From the NCBI GenBank assembly GCA_001636675.1, contig AZGY01000013.1, positions 536,632-600,631 on the forward strand: DNA of 64,000 nucleotides, given 5' to 3'. The position numbers and the translations under genes are program-made. The notes under the pieces were generated by a model. That model was not told the origin of the DNA. It was given only the letters and a program-made list of their open reading frames with translations, and did no database searches. Position 1 is the stretch's first letter; every line of letters begins with the position of its first letter. Shown here piece after piece: positions 36,101 through 48,595 of this stretch. This DNA comes from Moelleriella libera RCEF 2490. Lineage: Eukaryota > Ascomycota > Sordariomycetes > Hypocreales > Clavicipitaceae.

Positions 36101-39100
36101 CCTTCAATCAATATCCCAATCTGTGTGTATGTATGTACATAGATGGCTGTGTCAGGGTGACCAACGACAGAGGAGAGTCGCGGTGCGCTCGATGTCCGCC
36201 AGCATCGATTAGTCGTGTCCTGCACGGGCATCTCTTGGCACAGTTGAGTGCAGCGGGCCAGTTGATGCATGTCGATAGAATGGCTCGTTATTTGTGGGTT
36301 CACTGTCAAGGTCTCATTGTACGTACCAGCTCAGTCTACGTGCGTACAGCCTTAATCAATCCGTCCGGAAAGACGACCAAAGAATCGAGTTCTGCGCTGA
36401 TCTGAACATTTGCCGTGACCCGAACCAAGGCTTGTAAAATTAAAATGTCGCGGCCAAACTGCTGCAGACAAATCCACAGAGTCGAATGCGGTGCATAGCA
36501 CGTATCGCCGCATATATCGGGAAGAGGCTTGATCTGTGCTCAGGGCCATGGTGATTGATTCGTCTGGCTTCCGCGTGTCGAGGCGGCTCGTCGAGGCGAT
36601 CCTTATCGCGGTATGCGCCCTTGGTAGCGCTGATCTGACGACATGTGGTGGACATATTTTCATAATGCGCTAGTCCTGGGTCTGTTGGATTCAGATTGCG
36701 TCTCACTCTCTGGGAGATGGTGCTTGCCTCGGGCCGCTAGAGTCCTTTAGCAAGCGGAAGCTATCGTCGACCACATTTTCATCTCAAAGTAGGCGAAAGA
36801 AGCTACAATTTCACTTCCAGGGTCGTCTGCTTGACAGAAAGCGCCACCGCCAGCATTTGCGCTTTTGCGCATGTGCGACATTGACTTCGCCATCCACTCT
36901 TTGTACAGTGTGTGGCTTGGCTCGCTTTGATGCGCTCGAGTGCTGTCGCGGGACCCCCTTGACATATTTTTTCCTCATCCGTGCCATGATCCACGGCTGA
37001 TGATTGGATCTTGACGTGTTTCCCTCGAAATGGCTGGTAAATGTCGTTTGTCGTAGAAAAAAGATGACTGGTCGACCGTTGGGGGTCTGTCGTCTCCACC
37101 ACACAGACCTGGCAAGCTTGGCGCCATGGAGCTTCCCAGGCTGACACTGGTGGCGGCGGTTCTTCGCAAACAAGGTGCGCACACCATGGGCACGTGCAGT
37201 AACTTGTAAGCCTCACGTAGGATTGAATCGCCTAGACACTCGCAGGGGCAACCCCCGGCGGACCGCAGGCAAAAGAGAGGCTCTCTAGCTGGCAGTACTT
37301 CGTCCCAGCCGGCGAGAATACAGAATCTGACATGCTGATCTGGAGGAGACAGTCGTGCTGGTGCGATTTGTACATTCACAGCCGGAAATGCAACCTTCCC
37401 TGCCTGCCTGAGCTGAGTCTGATGGAACCCCCTCCTCTCCGCCCCCGGGACGGAAGGAGCGACTTGGATGGATCAGCACGTCGAGATTCTCCATGCGTTC
37501 GACATGACGAGAGACGTCATGCATCGAGGACGCCGCAGGACAACATGATGATCCATGTACAAAGTTCGGGTGCGCAGAAGTCCAACCCGCGTTTCGAGCG
37601 CTCTAGTTTTCGCCCCCGGGACGACCGGTCGCCGCCTAATGCGTAACTCCACAAGCCCACAGCTCCCAGTCAGGAACGGCACGTAATCGACTGGAGAGCA
37701 CTAGGACACAGACTCTCACGCACTTGTGCGACCCCAAGATTAGCGTATCCGCATGAACCAATTCGCTGGGCCCTAAATCCGGATAGAAACGTGCCAGTAG
37801 TCGCGCTTGTAACGACGACGGCTTTTTTGTTTTGCTTGACGGCACGATGCTCCTGATGTTGGTCTGTTTCGCTGACCACGAGAGGGGAACAGGATCGTCA
37901 GAATGAGAGACGAATGGACACCAAAAAAAGCAATGAGGTGGCAGGACTCTTCTGACCAATCGCCTTGGAGACTGATCGAGCACTGTACCGTCAGTCGTCG
38001 CTTCGAGTAAGATTGGCAGAAAGCCTGGCAGCCAGCGCTCGTGCCACCAGCCGCATGCAGGTATGGATGACATATGACATGCCCGCGCGCTGTGATCACA
38101 TGGATGTAAAACAGCAGACAGGTTGCAGGAACAGTCGCACCTACAGCAACCATCACCACTGCTCCCCGGTCTCCCAAATCTGCCGGGAGAAAAGCAAAGA
38201 TACAACGAAGACGCCTTTCCGAGGTTGACGCCGATGGCGATATTCCGGAAGGGCCTCTGCGCAAATGCTGCTGATGCGCGGGTAAGCGTACCCCCCCATG
38301 TCCACCCTCCCCTTCCTCCACACACCAACGCAACAAGGGTGGCCGCAGCCAGTAGTAGTCAGCCTCTCGCACACCCTCCATTATGTTCACACGACCAATC
38401 CACGTCACGTACAAGCGGAGAGATGCTGGCGTCACTCGGCTCAATTCTGGCGGGGGTTAGTCCGGCGTTTGGGTGCAATTCCCGCTTTTGATTGGGCGCC
38501 TTTGGCCCCTCCACTTGCTCGGCACGAAATTTTCTCCGTGCATCGAAACAGAGTGAGGTCGCCCTTGTACGGTGAGTAGCGACGGTGCAAGCGCAGCTCC
38601 TCGTGGCCCCTCTTTTCAGCTAATAATCATCACGGCGGAACCGGAAGCCACGACACCCTCGGGAAAGAGGCATTGTTGGGCAGCAAGATCCCGAGATGTC
38701 CATTCGTCTGCTCGCCATATGCATCTACTTCAAGAAATGCGAAGAGTGGCGCGCAATGGCCCATCTGGTCCAGTCTTCTGGCTGGGTCGATTCAAACCGA
38801 CATTGACAGTAGCTCGCTTCGGACTCTGCACCGAATACCGAGAGACTACCCCCCCGGGGGGGACAGAGGAGGGCGGTCATTGCCATTTCTCCAATTCCGG
38901 CCCCCCAAGGATCACTCTCAGAGCTTGTCACTTGCCGCCACGAAAAAGAACAAAGCGAATTCCCATGGTTCACATTAGCACACATTTCAATTTGCTCCGG
39001 GTCCGCCTGTGCCAATCACGGCGGCGCGTAGCTTCCATGACGCTCAAGCATGCCGTGACTTGCAGCAGCCTGCGCCTCCATGTCACGGCATGGGCATATC

Positions 39101-40022
39101 ATGTTGCTGATTGTTGCGTGCTGAATGATGGAAATCTTGAGACTGTAGAGCGGCTGAGTCGCGTTGGTATTGGGCCGCCCAAGCCTGCGGAGTGCTCCGT
39201 ACACAAAACCTACTTAGTATGTACGTATGTCGCAAGCCCTGGTCTAGAGGACCGAACACCCCAGCACATCATTTCTGCGCCATAACGGCCGGCGGACTAA
39301 CGTGCCTACGGTGTTAGGTCCTCCGGCTGATGCTCCACTGGCCGTTGTCAGAATTGTATTGTGCCGCGCGCGCGACCAGGCCTCTTGGCACGCGATCGAA
39401 CACAATGGGCAGAAAAACTGCTGATGTAAAGATGTAAAATACAAATCCACGACGTCTATTTGTTGAGTCATCTTGCGGAGCACGGTCAAGTCCGTATTTC
39501 GTCAGCGTCAAGGCTCGTCGCTGTAATACGGAGCTCGCCACGATTACCTTTTTCCGGTGTAATTCGTAATAATGGTCGACTGATGGAGCCCCGGGTCGAG
39601 AAGAAGGAGAGATGGGAAAGCCAGGCGAGGTCAGAAAGCGCCCCCCTCTCCACCAACCTTCCTCTCGGGCCCTGCTGAAGCCGGATCATGGAGAGGGGAG
39701 AAAATCCGCCCCCCTTTCACCTTTCACGGGCAGCACGCCGCACGCATTGTGCCGTACAGTATGTCTGTACGTACGTAGAGTGCAGTCTTTTGCCGAAGGG
39801 GGCCGGGAAGGAGATGGGGCGGATGGGGCAGGATACGGGCCACCGAGATCATTCGCACAGCTTGGACCGTCATGATAGGTGCTCCGTATTCCAGGAATCG
39901 AAACCCAGCAGAAGCACTGCTCCACTGCTGCGTCTGGCTGAAGTCTTCTGCGTCGTTTCTTCTCCCCCCTCCCTCCTATTCAGTTGGTTCACTCGAGCCA
40001 CACCACCCCCGTGGCCACTGGG

Positions 40023-40024
<2 letters not shown>

Positions 40025-40054
<30 letters not shown>
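40025..40054 (+). repeat. Poly-T tract (30 T)
   Basis: A pure run of 30 T inside a long pyrimidine-rich block (39,960-40,280), about 2.5 kb upstream of the con7 start codon. Such tracts exclude nucleosomes in fungal promoters (established for yeast), so this may mark a con7 promoter; that is an inference. Confidence 0.85.
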
Positions 40055-41531
40055 CCCCTCTCTCCCCCCCAAATCGCTGGATTGTGTGCCACCCGCCGCA
40101 TCTCGTCCGCCTGGCCGGTGTCGCCGCCCAGAACACACACAGCGCACAGGGCAAATTTAATTGCCATGCCGCTTTGCTTTTTCTTTCCTTTCAGTTCTTG
40201 CCGTTCACGCCCCCTCCCCACCCTCCTCTCTTTCCAATCGCACCTCTTCCTCCGCCCTCAATCTCCTTCTCCTACCTCGGCCGTTGATGTCATTCTAGAG
40301 GTTTGGAGTGCTCACGCAGCACCGTGCGACCGCGGCATCAGGGGCTGCCGAGGGACCCATCGAGGGAATCCGAGTCATGTGCACCGAATATGTGCGGCCA
40401 TGGAGGAGATACAGCCAGATCTTCTCTTGGCTGCCACTGTCGAGATTGCATGTCAGCAGCCCCCGTCGGTATGATCTGGAAAAGCGGCTGGGTGCGAGTA
40501 GCATTCGCCGCCGCGGCGTACGGAGGTAGCATCTCAGTCCCCAGTCTCGGGCCTGCTTGTTGTGCTTTGTGCGCTACTCCGTTAATTGGGATCGCCCCTA
40601 AGCCGTCCAGATATGCTCCCAAGTGACCGGATCGCCGGCTTTCCCATTTGCATTTTTCTTTTCGCTTACCTTCGCGTTCGCGCTACGACGGAAATAACCC
40701 GATTCTTCGCAGCTGCCACCCCCCCCGCTGTGTAGAGCTGGGCGATAATGCCACATCAAATGCCCGCAGACTCTCTAGATTCACCTGGTAATGTCGAGCA
40801 CCCATCACTGGACAGGGACATCTTCGACACTTAAGCCTCGGATAAGGCATCTGCCCAGCAGTCAGGTAATCGTCTCGGCCGTGACACCAAAGGCTGGGCG
40901 GACGTTCCTGTCATGACGGCCGGATGCCTCGTCGGACGAACACTGGCACCTGGGCATTTCCGTAGTGGTCCCCCCCTCTCGCCGCCGCCGCCGCCGCCTC
41001 CGCCTCCGCCGCCTGGGCTGCGTAGCCCGCGCCTGTTGCGCGCGTCGAAGAGCTTGTAGCTTGCCCGTCACGTTACCTTGCCCTGTACCTTACACTTACT
41101 TCCATTGCTGCCATCAGCCAGCTTCCGGTGCTGCCCGTCTCATCTCGTCTCCTTCCGTCGTGTGTACATTTTTTTCTCTTTCCCTGGGACCTACGCCGGG
41201 TCATGTGGCGCTAGCAAGCCCGACGTCTTGCTGCGGCCCAAACCATCAGCTGTCGCTCTCTTTGTTCAGCGCGCTGAGCACTGTCATCGAGTTGCGTTTT
41301 GATTGCAGGTCGTCGCCATCGCCTCCTACGAGATCAAGGATTACTGTAATCCGCCGGCGCCCGCTCCTTCGGCCCACCACGATTCTGAAGCATTGTGCTT
41401 CGGGGACCACGTCGAGTTGCGGAGCACAAATTATTTCATTACCCCATCTCCCCTCTCGTGCCTCGCCAGGAAAAAAAAAAAAAGCACCGGCTCAGAAATT
41501 TCTTCGCGTCTCTTCCCCCCCCCGAAAGCTC

Positions 41532-41616
41532 TCACACGCACAAACACACACACGCGCGCGCGCACGCACACACGCACACGCACACACATACACACACTCA
41601 CGCGCGCGCGCGCGCA
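41532..41616 (+). repeat. CA/CG alternating tract in the con7 upstream region
   Basis: Roughly 85 nt of near-perfect purine-pyrimidine alternation: CA repeats with embedded CGCGCGCG blocks at both ends. It lies about 0.95 kb upstream of the con7 start codon. Sequences of this type can adopt Z-DNA under negative supercoiling. Confidence 0.85.
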
Positions 41617-42545
41617 TCATAAATCCGGCCTTCTATCAACCTCCGTAGGCTCGTCGCTTCCAGCATTCGCATCGCGTTCTCCGGTTGGCACGAGACTTTC
41701 TCGGCTCCTGCGCCATCCTGCTTTGCCCTTCCTGCTGCGGAACCGGAATCTGGGCCTTGGATCGCTCTCGTCCAGCTTGGTCCGTTCTGCACGCCCGATT
41801 AACTCTCTTCAGCGAAATTCAGAGTTCATCCGTGAAAAAGACACGCCTCTGAACACACACCCCTCCCCACGCCGGTTCCAAGCAAGTACCATCGAGTCCC
41901 ATCGACGCCGCGCTAAACTTACTTGGAATTGGGGTGTTCAGCAAAGTGCCCACTATTGAGCTGGGACTATATTAGCGCGAGTCTCCGCAATTGCTTCAAC
42001 GAGACCTCGTAGCCCTTCGTCTTTTGATTTTAATCGTGAGCAAGCGCAAACATCCTTAGGCTCGTCTACAGCAGCCATTCGCTACTTCCACGGCCCCATC
42101 TACCTAGGGAGTTGCCTCGTGTCAACAAGCACCTGCAAACATAAACCAACCTTTGGCCGGTTTGATCTGGCGGCCACTAGCACGGCTACTACTTCGACTC
42201 TTGACGTCTTTGGTCGCCCGGCAGCTCGACTTCAATACATTTTTTTCCCCGACAGCCATTAAAGCCGTTGGGAACCTCACCTCCTGGATATCTCTTTCAT
42301 TCAGTCAAACTTCCGGTCGCCGCCTTGCCCTCTTATCTTCGCAGACAGCACGTTTGCGCAACACGCTGTCCGAAGACTCCGCTCGACAAATCTCACCTGG
42401 CTTACATGTTCGCCACATGACGAGCTTGAGATAAATCAACCCGGATTCCCCCAACTACGCCTAAGTGTTCTCGACTGCCTGCGACCTTTGTGTTGTCGTG
42501 GCACCCGCAGCTTACAAGGCCAATTCCCCGAGCTTGTTTACCTCT

Positions 42546-43997
42546 ATGGACCGAAGTGCCCCGGAGTACTCGCAGTCAGGTTTGCCCTCGCCCTACTCCA
42601 GCAGCTACGGCGACAACAATTCCGAAGGCTCGACGGCGGACCGCCAATCCATTGCACTGAAGCAAGAGGTTCATTATCCCACCTCGGCGACCCCCACTTC
42701 CGAGTACGGCGTGTACCCTCAATCCGCGCGAACTGTCACGTACTCGGACCATATCCAGCGTTCATACCATCCAGCAAGCGGTAGCAGCGGCGGAGGTATG
42801 GCGCAACAGCAGAGCAGTCCGTCCTTTTCCCCGCAGGATGGGCGAAACCATCACGCTCATGCGGTTCATTCTGACAGCGGAGTACCCATAGACCCGTCCA
42901 TTGCGGCTCCCAGCCCGACTTATCCTTATCCGCCGCAGCAGCCATCGCCATACACCACCAATCCGGATATGTCACATAGCTATCAGCATCCGGGCAGCAC
43001 TATGTATGCCCAGACGCGTCCTGACTGGAGTGGGTATGGGCAGCACGGAGCATCTCCCATGACGGCCAGCCACCCCAATGTTTATGCGCAATCCCCAGCT
43101 TCGGCGCAACCCCAGCAAAGAACAGCATCAAGTCAGGTAGGCGCGCAATCACCATCTTCTCTACATCATGCCAGCAAGTCGCGCCGCATTGCCCTCGTTC
43201 GCGCCTCCTCTTTCGGGACATGCAGGCTTCCCGGATCTGCTCCACTCGGTGCAATTGGTGTGCTGGAGATCATTGTGTGGAGGTCTTTTAGCTGACAAAA
43301 GTATTGGTCTAGGTGTATTCTTTCGTTCCTATTCCAGGCGCTCAGCAGCACAAACGTCCACGTCGACGCTACGAGGAAATTGAACGCATGTACAAGTGCG
43401 GCTGGCAGGGATGCGAAAAGGCCTACGGCACACTCAACCACCTTAACGCGCATGTGACTATGCAATCGCACGGACAAAAGCGAACACCTGAAGGTTAGTG
43501 ATACTTGGGAGGGCTCAGTTGCCTTCCTCTGAGGCCCGTCCGATCTGGCTCTGACAAGCATTCGCAGAGTTCAAGGAGATCCGCAAGGAGTGGAAACAAC
43601 GGAAAAAGGAAGAGGAGGCATCAAGGAAGGCCGAAGAAGAGCGACAGCGAGTCGCAGCGGCGACTGTAGTTCAAAATGGCGGACCTGAACAAGGCCAAGA
43701 CGGATCCGCAGCGCCGTCATACGCAAGCTCCCGTCCTGTTCTGCCTCCAATTGGATATCAGGGAGGCCAGTATCCTGCGCCCCCATCAGGAGGCGTTCCC
43801 CCACCAGGAATGGCCGACTACGGCGCGGGCCACATGTATTCCAGCTATCAGCCTCACTCGCCGTACGGCCAACCGAATCAGAACATGTACAGTCAATGTG
43901 AGTTGGACACACAATGCTGAATACCTCATTGGAAGCCCTCATCAGCAAGGACCGAGACTGATGCTCACCCATAGCCGGTCCACCGCCAAACCATTAA
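42546..43997 (+). CDS. con7: C2H2 zinc-finger transcription factor Con7
   Basis: Nuclear regulator of conidiation, cell-wall genes and, in plant pathogens, infection structures (known from Magnaporthe Con7p and Fusarium relatives). Four exons: 42546-43136, 43313-43493, 43568-43897 and 43975-43997, giving 374 codons plus stop. The first 197 residues are Ser/Pro/Tyr/Gln-rich and disordered (MDRSAPEYSQSGLPSPYSSS at the start). Then a basic stretch, HKRPRRRYEEIERMYK, leads into one C2H2 finger, C-x4-C-x12-H-x5-H (Cys226, Cys231, His244, His250). A charged coiled-coil-like helix EFKEIRKEWKQRKKEEE follows. The tail is Pro/Gly/Tyr-rich and ends SGPPPNH, supplied by the tiny 23-nt last exon. The ATG is the first of the frame. 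The upstream 16.7 kb has no other supported gene, and 4.6 kb follow downstream. Confidence 0.95.
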
Positions 43998-46900
43998 TCG
44001 ACGCGGCGATCGTGGCTTGTGTCTCGGAAAGTTCTCGAGGTGCCAAGACCATCGGGACCTCTCGCATTTGAAAAAAAAAAAAAAAACCAGGCGACTTGAT
44101 GGAAAGCTCTGCGCTGGGTTAATGGGAACACGTCAAGATTTCTGCGAGCAGGCATGGGCGCGCCGTCGAATGGAGCTGAACATTGAAGGATGATTTCACG
44201 CCCCCTTGAGGATGGCCCTTTTGAACTTTAACGCCACCTTGCTGGCAGCTTCCGAATTTGCGACATTACGTACGAAGTTTCTGCTTCATTAAGCTTTCGC
44301 CGTGGCGGCACACGTAGTGCCTGCGATTCGCGCTGGGAATTCACAACGATTTGGCTTGATTCGACGACCGAGGGTGTTATCGAGATGGTAGGGTCAGTTC
44401 TTTATAATTCGATGTTTGCATGGCTTTCAGGTGCATTGGAGGGAGGCGTGATTGAAGACAAATGATCAGTTTGACCATCAGGCGCTTTTGGGGTGTCAGG
44501 ATTGAAAACGATATGCATCTGGTTTACGGAGTCAGGCGACGAAACAAGAACCGAAGACTGCGACGGGCATTGCCTGACATCGTTTGTTACTTTTTCTCCT
44601 GGTTTGTTGAGAAGGACGAACCTGCGCCGCAAGGCCGCTCATGGGGGAGGTCCAAATTCGCGTCGGGAGATGCGCCATTCCTGCCCTTCTCCTCCCCGGC
44701 TCCATTCTCGGTTCTCTTTCTTTGCAGGGGACTTGCTTGGTCAACCGGAGTCACGGTGGTACACATAATTTGCTGAAATTTATTTACTCTTGTTTTTTCG
44801 TGTTTGTGATTTCCTTCAACGCAATTGGCACGATCACACGATACCCAAGGGTAGAAGGAGTTGAATGGCTAGCGCAGTGAAGAGACATGCTACGATAGAA
44901 ACAATATAAGTTGACATGTTTTCGACATACGACTTGACAAAGCATATAGTACCTCACGAGCGTTTTTCCTTTTCGCCAACCTTTGGGTAGTGATTTCTTG
45001 TCACGAGATATAGGTTCGTCCCACGCCACCGCAGGTTCATTACGGCTGAAGGACTACAAGGTGGCCCTCAGATCTAGAGAGATTATCATGTTGGCACACT
45101 AGCCGGCAGCTATGTCAGGGAAGAGCGCTAGCAATATGTGATTAACAGTCACACCGTCAGAAGTGAGGCAAAGGGGATGTCTTTTTGCCACATTTCACGG
45201 TTATAGGGATTGGTAATGATGGCGGGGATGATATACGGTTCTGATGGCGGCGAGGGGCGTCAGCAAGGTTAGGATAGAGCCTGGCCGAGCTCGGCCGAAG
45301 CCGCGATGGAGCACTCGATAGCAATCTCATGTACTTGCGCAAAATCTCATTTGCTTGGCGATGAAGACCGCGTGAGGGGATGAAAACTGTCTTTGCCTCT
45401 CACAAAGTCAATCCAGATGTGGCAGCCGGAGAAGGTTTGGACGAAAAGGGGAGGGGGCGACACTCGCCCCTGCCCAGTCATGCGATGACGTCTACTTGTC
45501 GTCTGAGCTGTCGCGCATGCCTTCTTGCCTGCGTGCCTGCCGACCTGCCTGCCCCGTACACGATGCTTCGGTTGCATGCGTATGGGGAAGTCATGGGCGG
45601 GCAAGGCGGAGAGACTATGTACATAATAATAGGCATGCATTACTTGGGATGCTGTGTAACCAGGCGGCACGCATACAGCAGTCAAACTCACGTGCTTTGT
45701 CAGTACCGATCTGGCTTGGGTGCGACTTGCATGCACCTACACGTAGCTCGGGACGGAACGAGGAACGGGGTGGGGAAGGGAGATGGAGGGGTTGGCCTAG
45801 GGGTTACCGACAGACACCATGGACATTTTTTTGTTTGTTGGTAATATCGTGGTAGCCTAATTAATTCTCCCGACTCATTGACGCTACAGTCTCTCCTCAG
45901 GAATCCGAGTCTTCGATATCACACTATGTACATGGACACGTGTCAATTGTCTGATGAAATGGGTTCAGATGCGGATCTTCAATCTCACCATCTATCCGGG
46001 TTACAATGTTTGATGATGAATATACTTTCGAGCCACCTTCTCAAAGCAATACAGGACACGCATGAATGACCAGAATTGGCTTTGAGACACGTCATGCGCT
46101 CTCTTTGCGTTCAGTATGAAAGTGTACGATGAGATGACCGAGGCGCTCTACGTGATTTGGCCGTGGCCTTCGTACAGCAGAGGTCAAACGGGATAAGAAG
46201 GGAAAGTGGCTTTTCCATTGTGGCGAAATGTCGGGATTGCGCTGGCTGACGGAGGGGGTTTGATCCGTAGAGGAAAAAAGAGAAAGATTTGGACGTGAGG
46301 GCAAGAGGGAGGAATCCGTCAACTCCATCGATCCAGATGCTCTTTGCAACTGAGCTTCGTGTCGGGGTGCTGCTGCAGTTGATGACGCCAGTGGCCCCAG
46401 AGCTCGTAGGGAGTATGTTTTGTGTACTTTAGCTTCCGTTTAGAACGTGCGCAACGAACTGTCCTGATATCACCCAGAGGGGACAAGCAGCAATGCACTA
46501 TAGTAACTGGCGGCTGGCTTCCCGCTGATAGTCAGAGGCTTTTCCTGTAAGCGCGCGGTCCCGCGCGCTAAATCAACGTCCGTCCTCGTGCTTCCCCCCC
46601 AACCTCCGCTACCTTTCGTCCCAGGAAGTATCGGGCGATTCTTGTGCGTCAATTACCCATCAGCAGCCATATTCAATTCCGCATCCCGCGAGCGTCAGGA
46701 TCACCGGAGATCATCATGTATTTGGTCAAAACGAGCCGAATACCCGATGGCTCGCCAGTCAGGACAGGAGCTTTGTTCGCCCAGCGGTACTCTGCGCGCC
46801 TAGTCTGCTAGAGTCAATTAGGCTCGTCCTCCAAACTTTCCAAAAAGTAGTCGCTTCCAACGCCTAGTGCACCCGAATTCGGCGCCGAGTCTTTATTCCT

Positions 46901-48011
46901 TACTGAGCAATCAGTCTAGTGCCTTTCCCAGTCGTAGCAAAGACTAACGACAAGAAGTAAGTGGCAAGAGTCCAAGTACGGTCGTCGAACGACAGCTGAA
47001 TCGGCGGCAGCAAGGGAAGGGCTTGTGGCCGAAAACGAGAATCGTGAGGCCATCCGAATCATTGCCACAATCAAATATTATGGACGGGCCACAGAGGAGC
47101 GGCGGAAATGCCTCGTCCGAACCTGCAGCGGGAGGGCAATGCTCCTGAAGAAGTGGCAATCGCAAAATCAGTGCACCAGACCGATGCCCAGTGGCCACGT
47201 ACCTGCCCTTTCCCACGCCACGTACCACTACGTACCCAGATACGTGAATGACTGATACGTACCTGGTATCAGCGCGGCTGGTCTCGGATGGGGTCGGCTG
47301 GGGGTGACCTCCTGAACCGCCAGCCCTGGCGTGGCAAGTGAAAATTTCAAAGCTACGTAGGTGGGTGAAACTTTTTTTCGACACTGCGCCTTCTGCGTAT
47401 CTGTCACTCACACCGCCACGAATGACTAGACGACTTTTTCTCTCACAGTAGTGACCATACGGGACACTTGAGTGCCTACATCGAAGCCATTCTCGTAAGA
47501 ATTCTCGTTCAATGATGAAAGCCACCATGACCTGGATGGCACGCGGCTCGTCCCAACATTTTGAGCGGAAGAACTTGTCTCACACCCCCCTCTACCCTCC
47601 TTTTAAGTAGAGTTCAGACTTGGAGCAGCCCGTGAACGCCATGCTGCCCGTGTCGATCGTCAATGTCTGTCCCAGAAGCCGCCGCCCGAGGATAGTCAAT
47701 GGTTGTTCTTGCTTTTCAGGAGATGTTCTTCCCGCCCGTTTCTCATCTCGAGATAAACATTGAGACGATTGGCGGAATCACAATCACGGAGATGGCGAAT
47801 CTGGAGGAACTTCTTCCAGACTTGATGGGGGGTGTGAGAGATGGAAAGTCGGAGAAATTCCTTTGTTGGTGACGAAAGGAATTTTCCGCACGAAGCGGGG
47901 ATACTTCATTTCATGATACTGAGTTTTTACCTTGAGAAGTCCCCGTTAGAATTAGAGGACAATTCCGTCCTGTCATTCTGGGTTTTATTGAAACCTAAGG
48001 GACCTGCCTTG

Positions 48012-48040
48012 GTGTGTGTGTATGTGTGTGTGTGCGTGTG
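48012..48040 (+). repeat. (GT)n microsatellite
   Basis: Imperfect GT/TG repeat with single A and C interruptions, about 0.55 kb upstream of the aar2 start codon. No function seen. Confidence 0.85.
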
Positions 48041-48178
48041 GATTTCCAACGGCCACAGCGCAGCCGCTTAAACCATACCTGACCAAACACATCAGGAAAC
48101 AAAGTTCACTACTGCTTTTTCTTGGGGCAGAAGAAACTGGCAAGGCGGTTCTTTCTCTAATTCTTTCACACTATTTTG

Positions 48179-48209
<31 letters not shown>
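48179..48209 (+). repeat. Poly-A tract (31 A)
   Basis: An uninterrupted run of A about 390 bp upstream of the aar2 start codon. It could be a nucleosome-excluding promoter element, or the poly-A tail end of an old retroposed copy. No target-site duplication or coding relic is visible next to it, so the second reading is weak. Confidence 0.85.
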
Positions 48210-48214
<5 letters not shown>

Positions 48215-48595
48215 TCGTTGTGAACCGCGGCCGCGCTGTCACCACCAAACCTTATTGAGCAGAAGCCCCCACATTCAACTTCGTCCTGACTTATCCGCAA
48301 CGCATGCCGAAAATTTCTTCTCAACAGATGACTTTGCGTGACTTGGGAGGAGGAAAATAGCCTTTTCCTTCGGAGAAAGCCGAAGCTTTGACTCTCGGTT
48401 CCAGCCAGTCATTCCGAATAGCATGGGGTGTGAGGCGACTTGGCCTTTTTTTACCCACCACAGACGGGAGGGGGAGGGGTTTGGTGAAAGCTGTATGCGC
48501 TTGCGCGGCCGACGGCTCTCAAGCCAGCGAAGCGTAGAAACGCTCCATTCGCCACTGATTGATCAGTAACGAGGTCCCGGGGTTTTTTTAGTGAG

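Larger units (their letters stand above)
27920..42545. other. Large gene-poor region upstream of con7
   Basis: About 14.6 kb to the right of the gap (16.7 kb counting from dbp2) with no gene I can support. Open frames up to about 237 codons occur (38,572-39,285 and others) but have shadow-like composition, no domain and no splice support. Two minus-strand segments at 33.2-34.2 kb look weakly protein-like and are described as a finding. Pyrimidine-rich stretches at 39,960-40,280 and 41,440-41,525 resemble fungal transcription-start regions, so con7 may have a leader of up to about 2.5 kb. Base composition is not unusually AT-rich, so this does not look like a RIP-mutated transposon island. Confidence 0.55.
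43998..48595. other. Intergenic region between con7 and aar2 (4.6 kb)
   Basis: Starts with the con7 3' UTR, including a 17-A run near 44,070. No open frame has recognisable content. The stretch holds a cluster of ACGTAC-type motifs at 47,195-47,265, a GT microsatellite and a 31-A tract. The aar2 promoter must lie at its right end. Confidence 0.5.

Noticed and set aside
37636..38444. Overlapping minus-strand open frames of 223-230 codons
   Set aside because: Two frames of similar length overlap on the same strand and both have random-like composition, as expected by chance in this base composition.
38572..39285. 237-codon open frame on the plus strand in the con7 desert
   Set aside because: No recognisable domain, Arg/Ser/Pro/His-rich composition typical of a shadow frame in GC-rich DNA, start supported by nothing, and no intron signals.
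48179..48209. Retroposon tail
   Set aside because: The 31-A run has no retroelement sequence or target-site duplication next to it; a simple homopolymer is the better reading.
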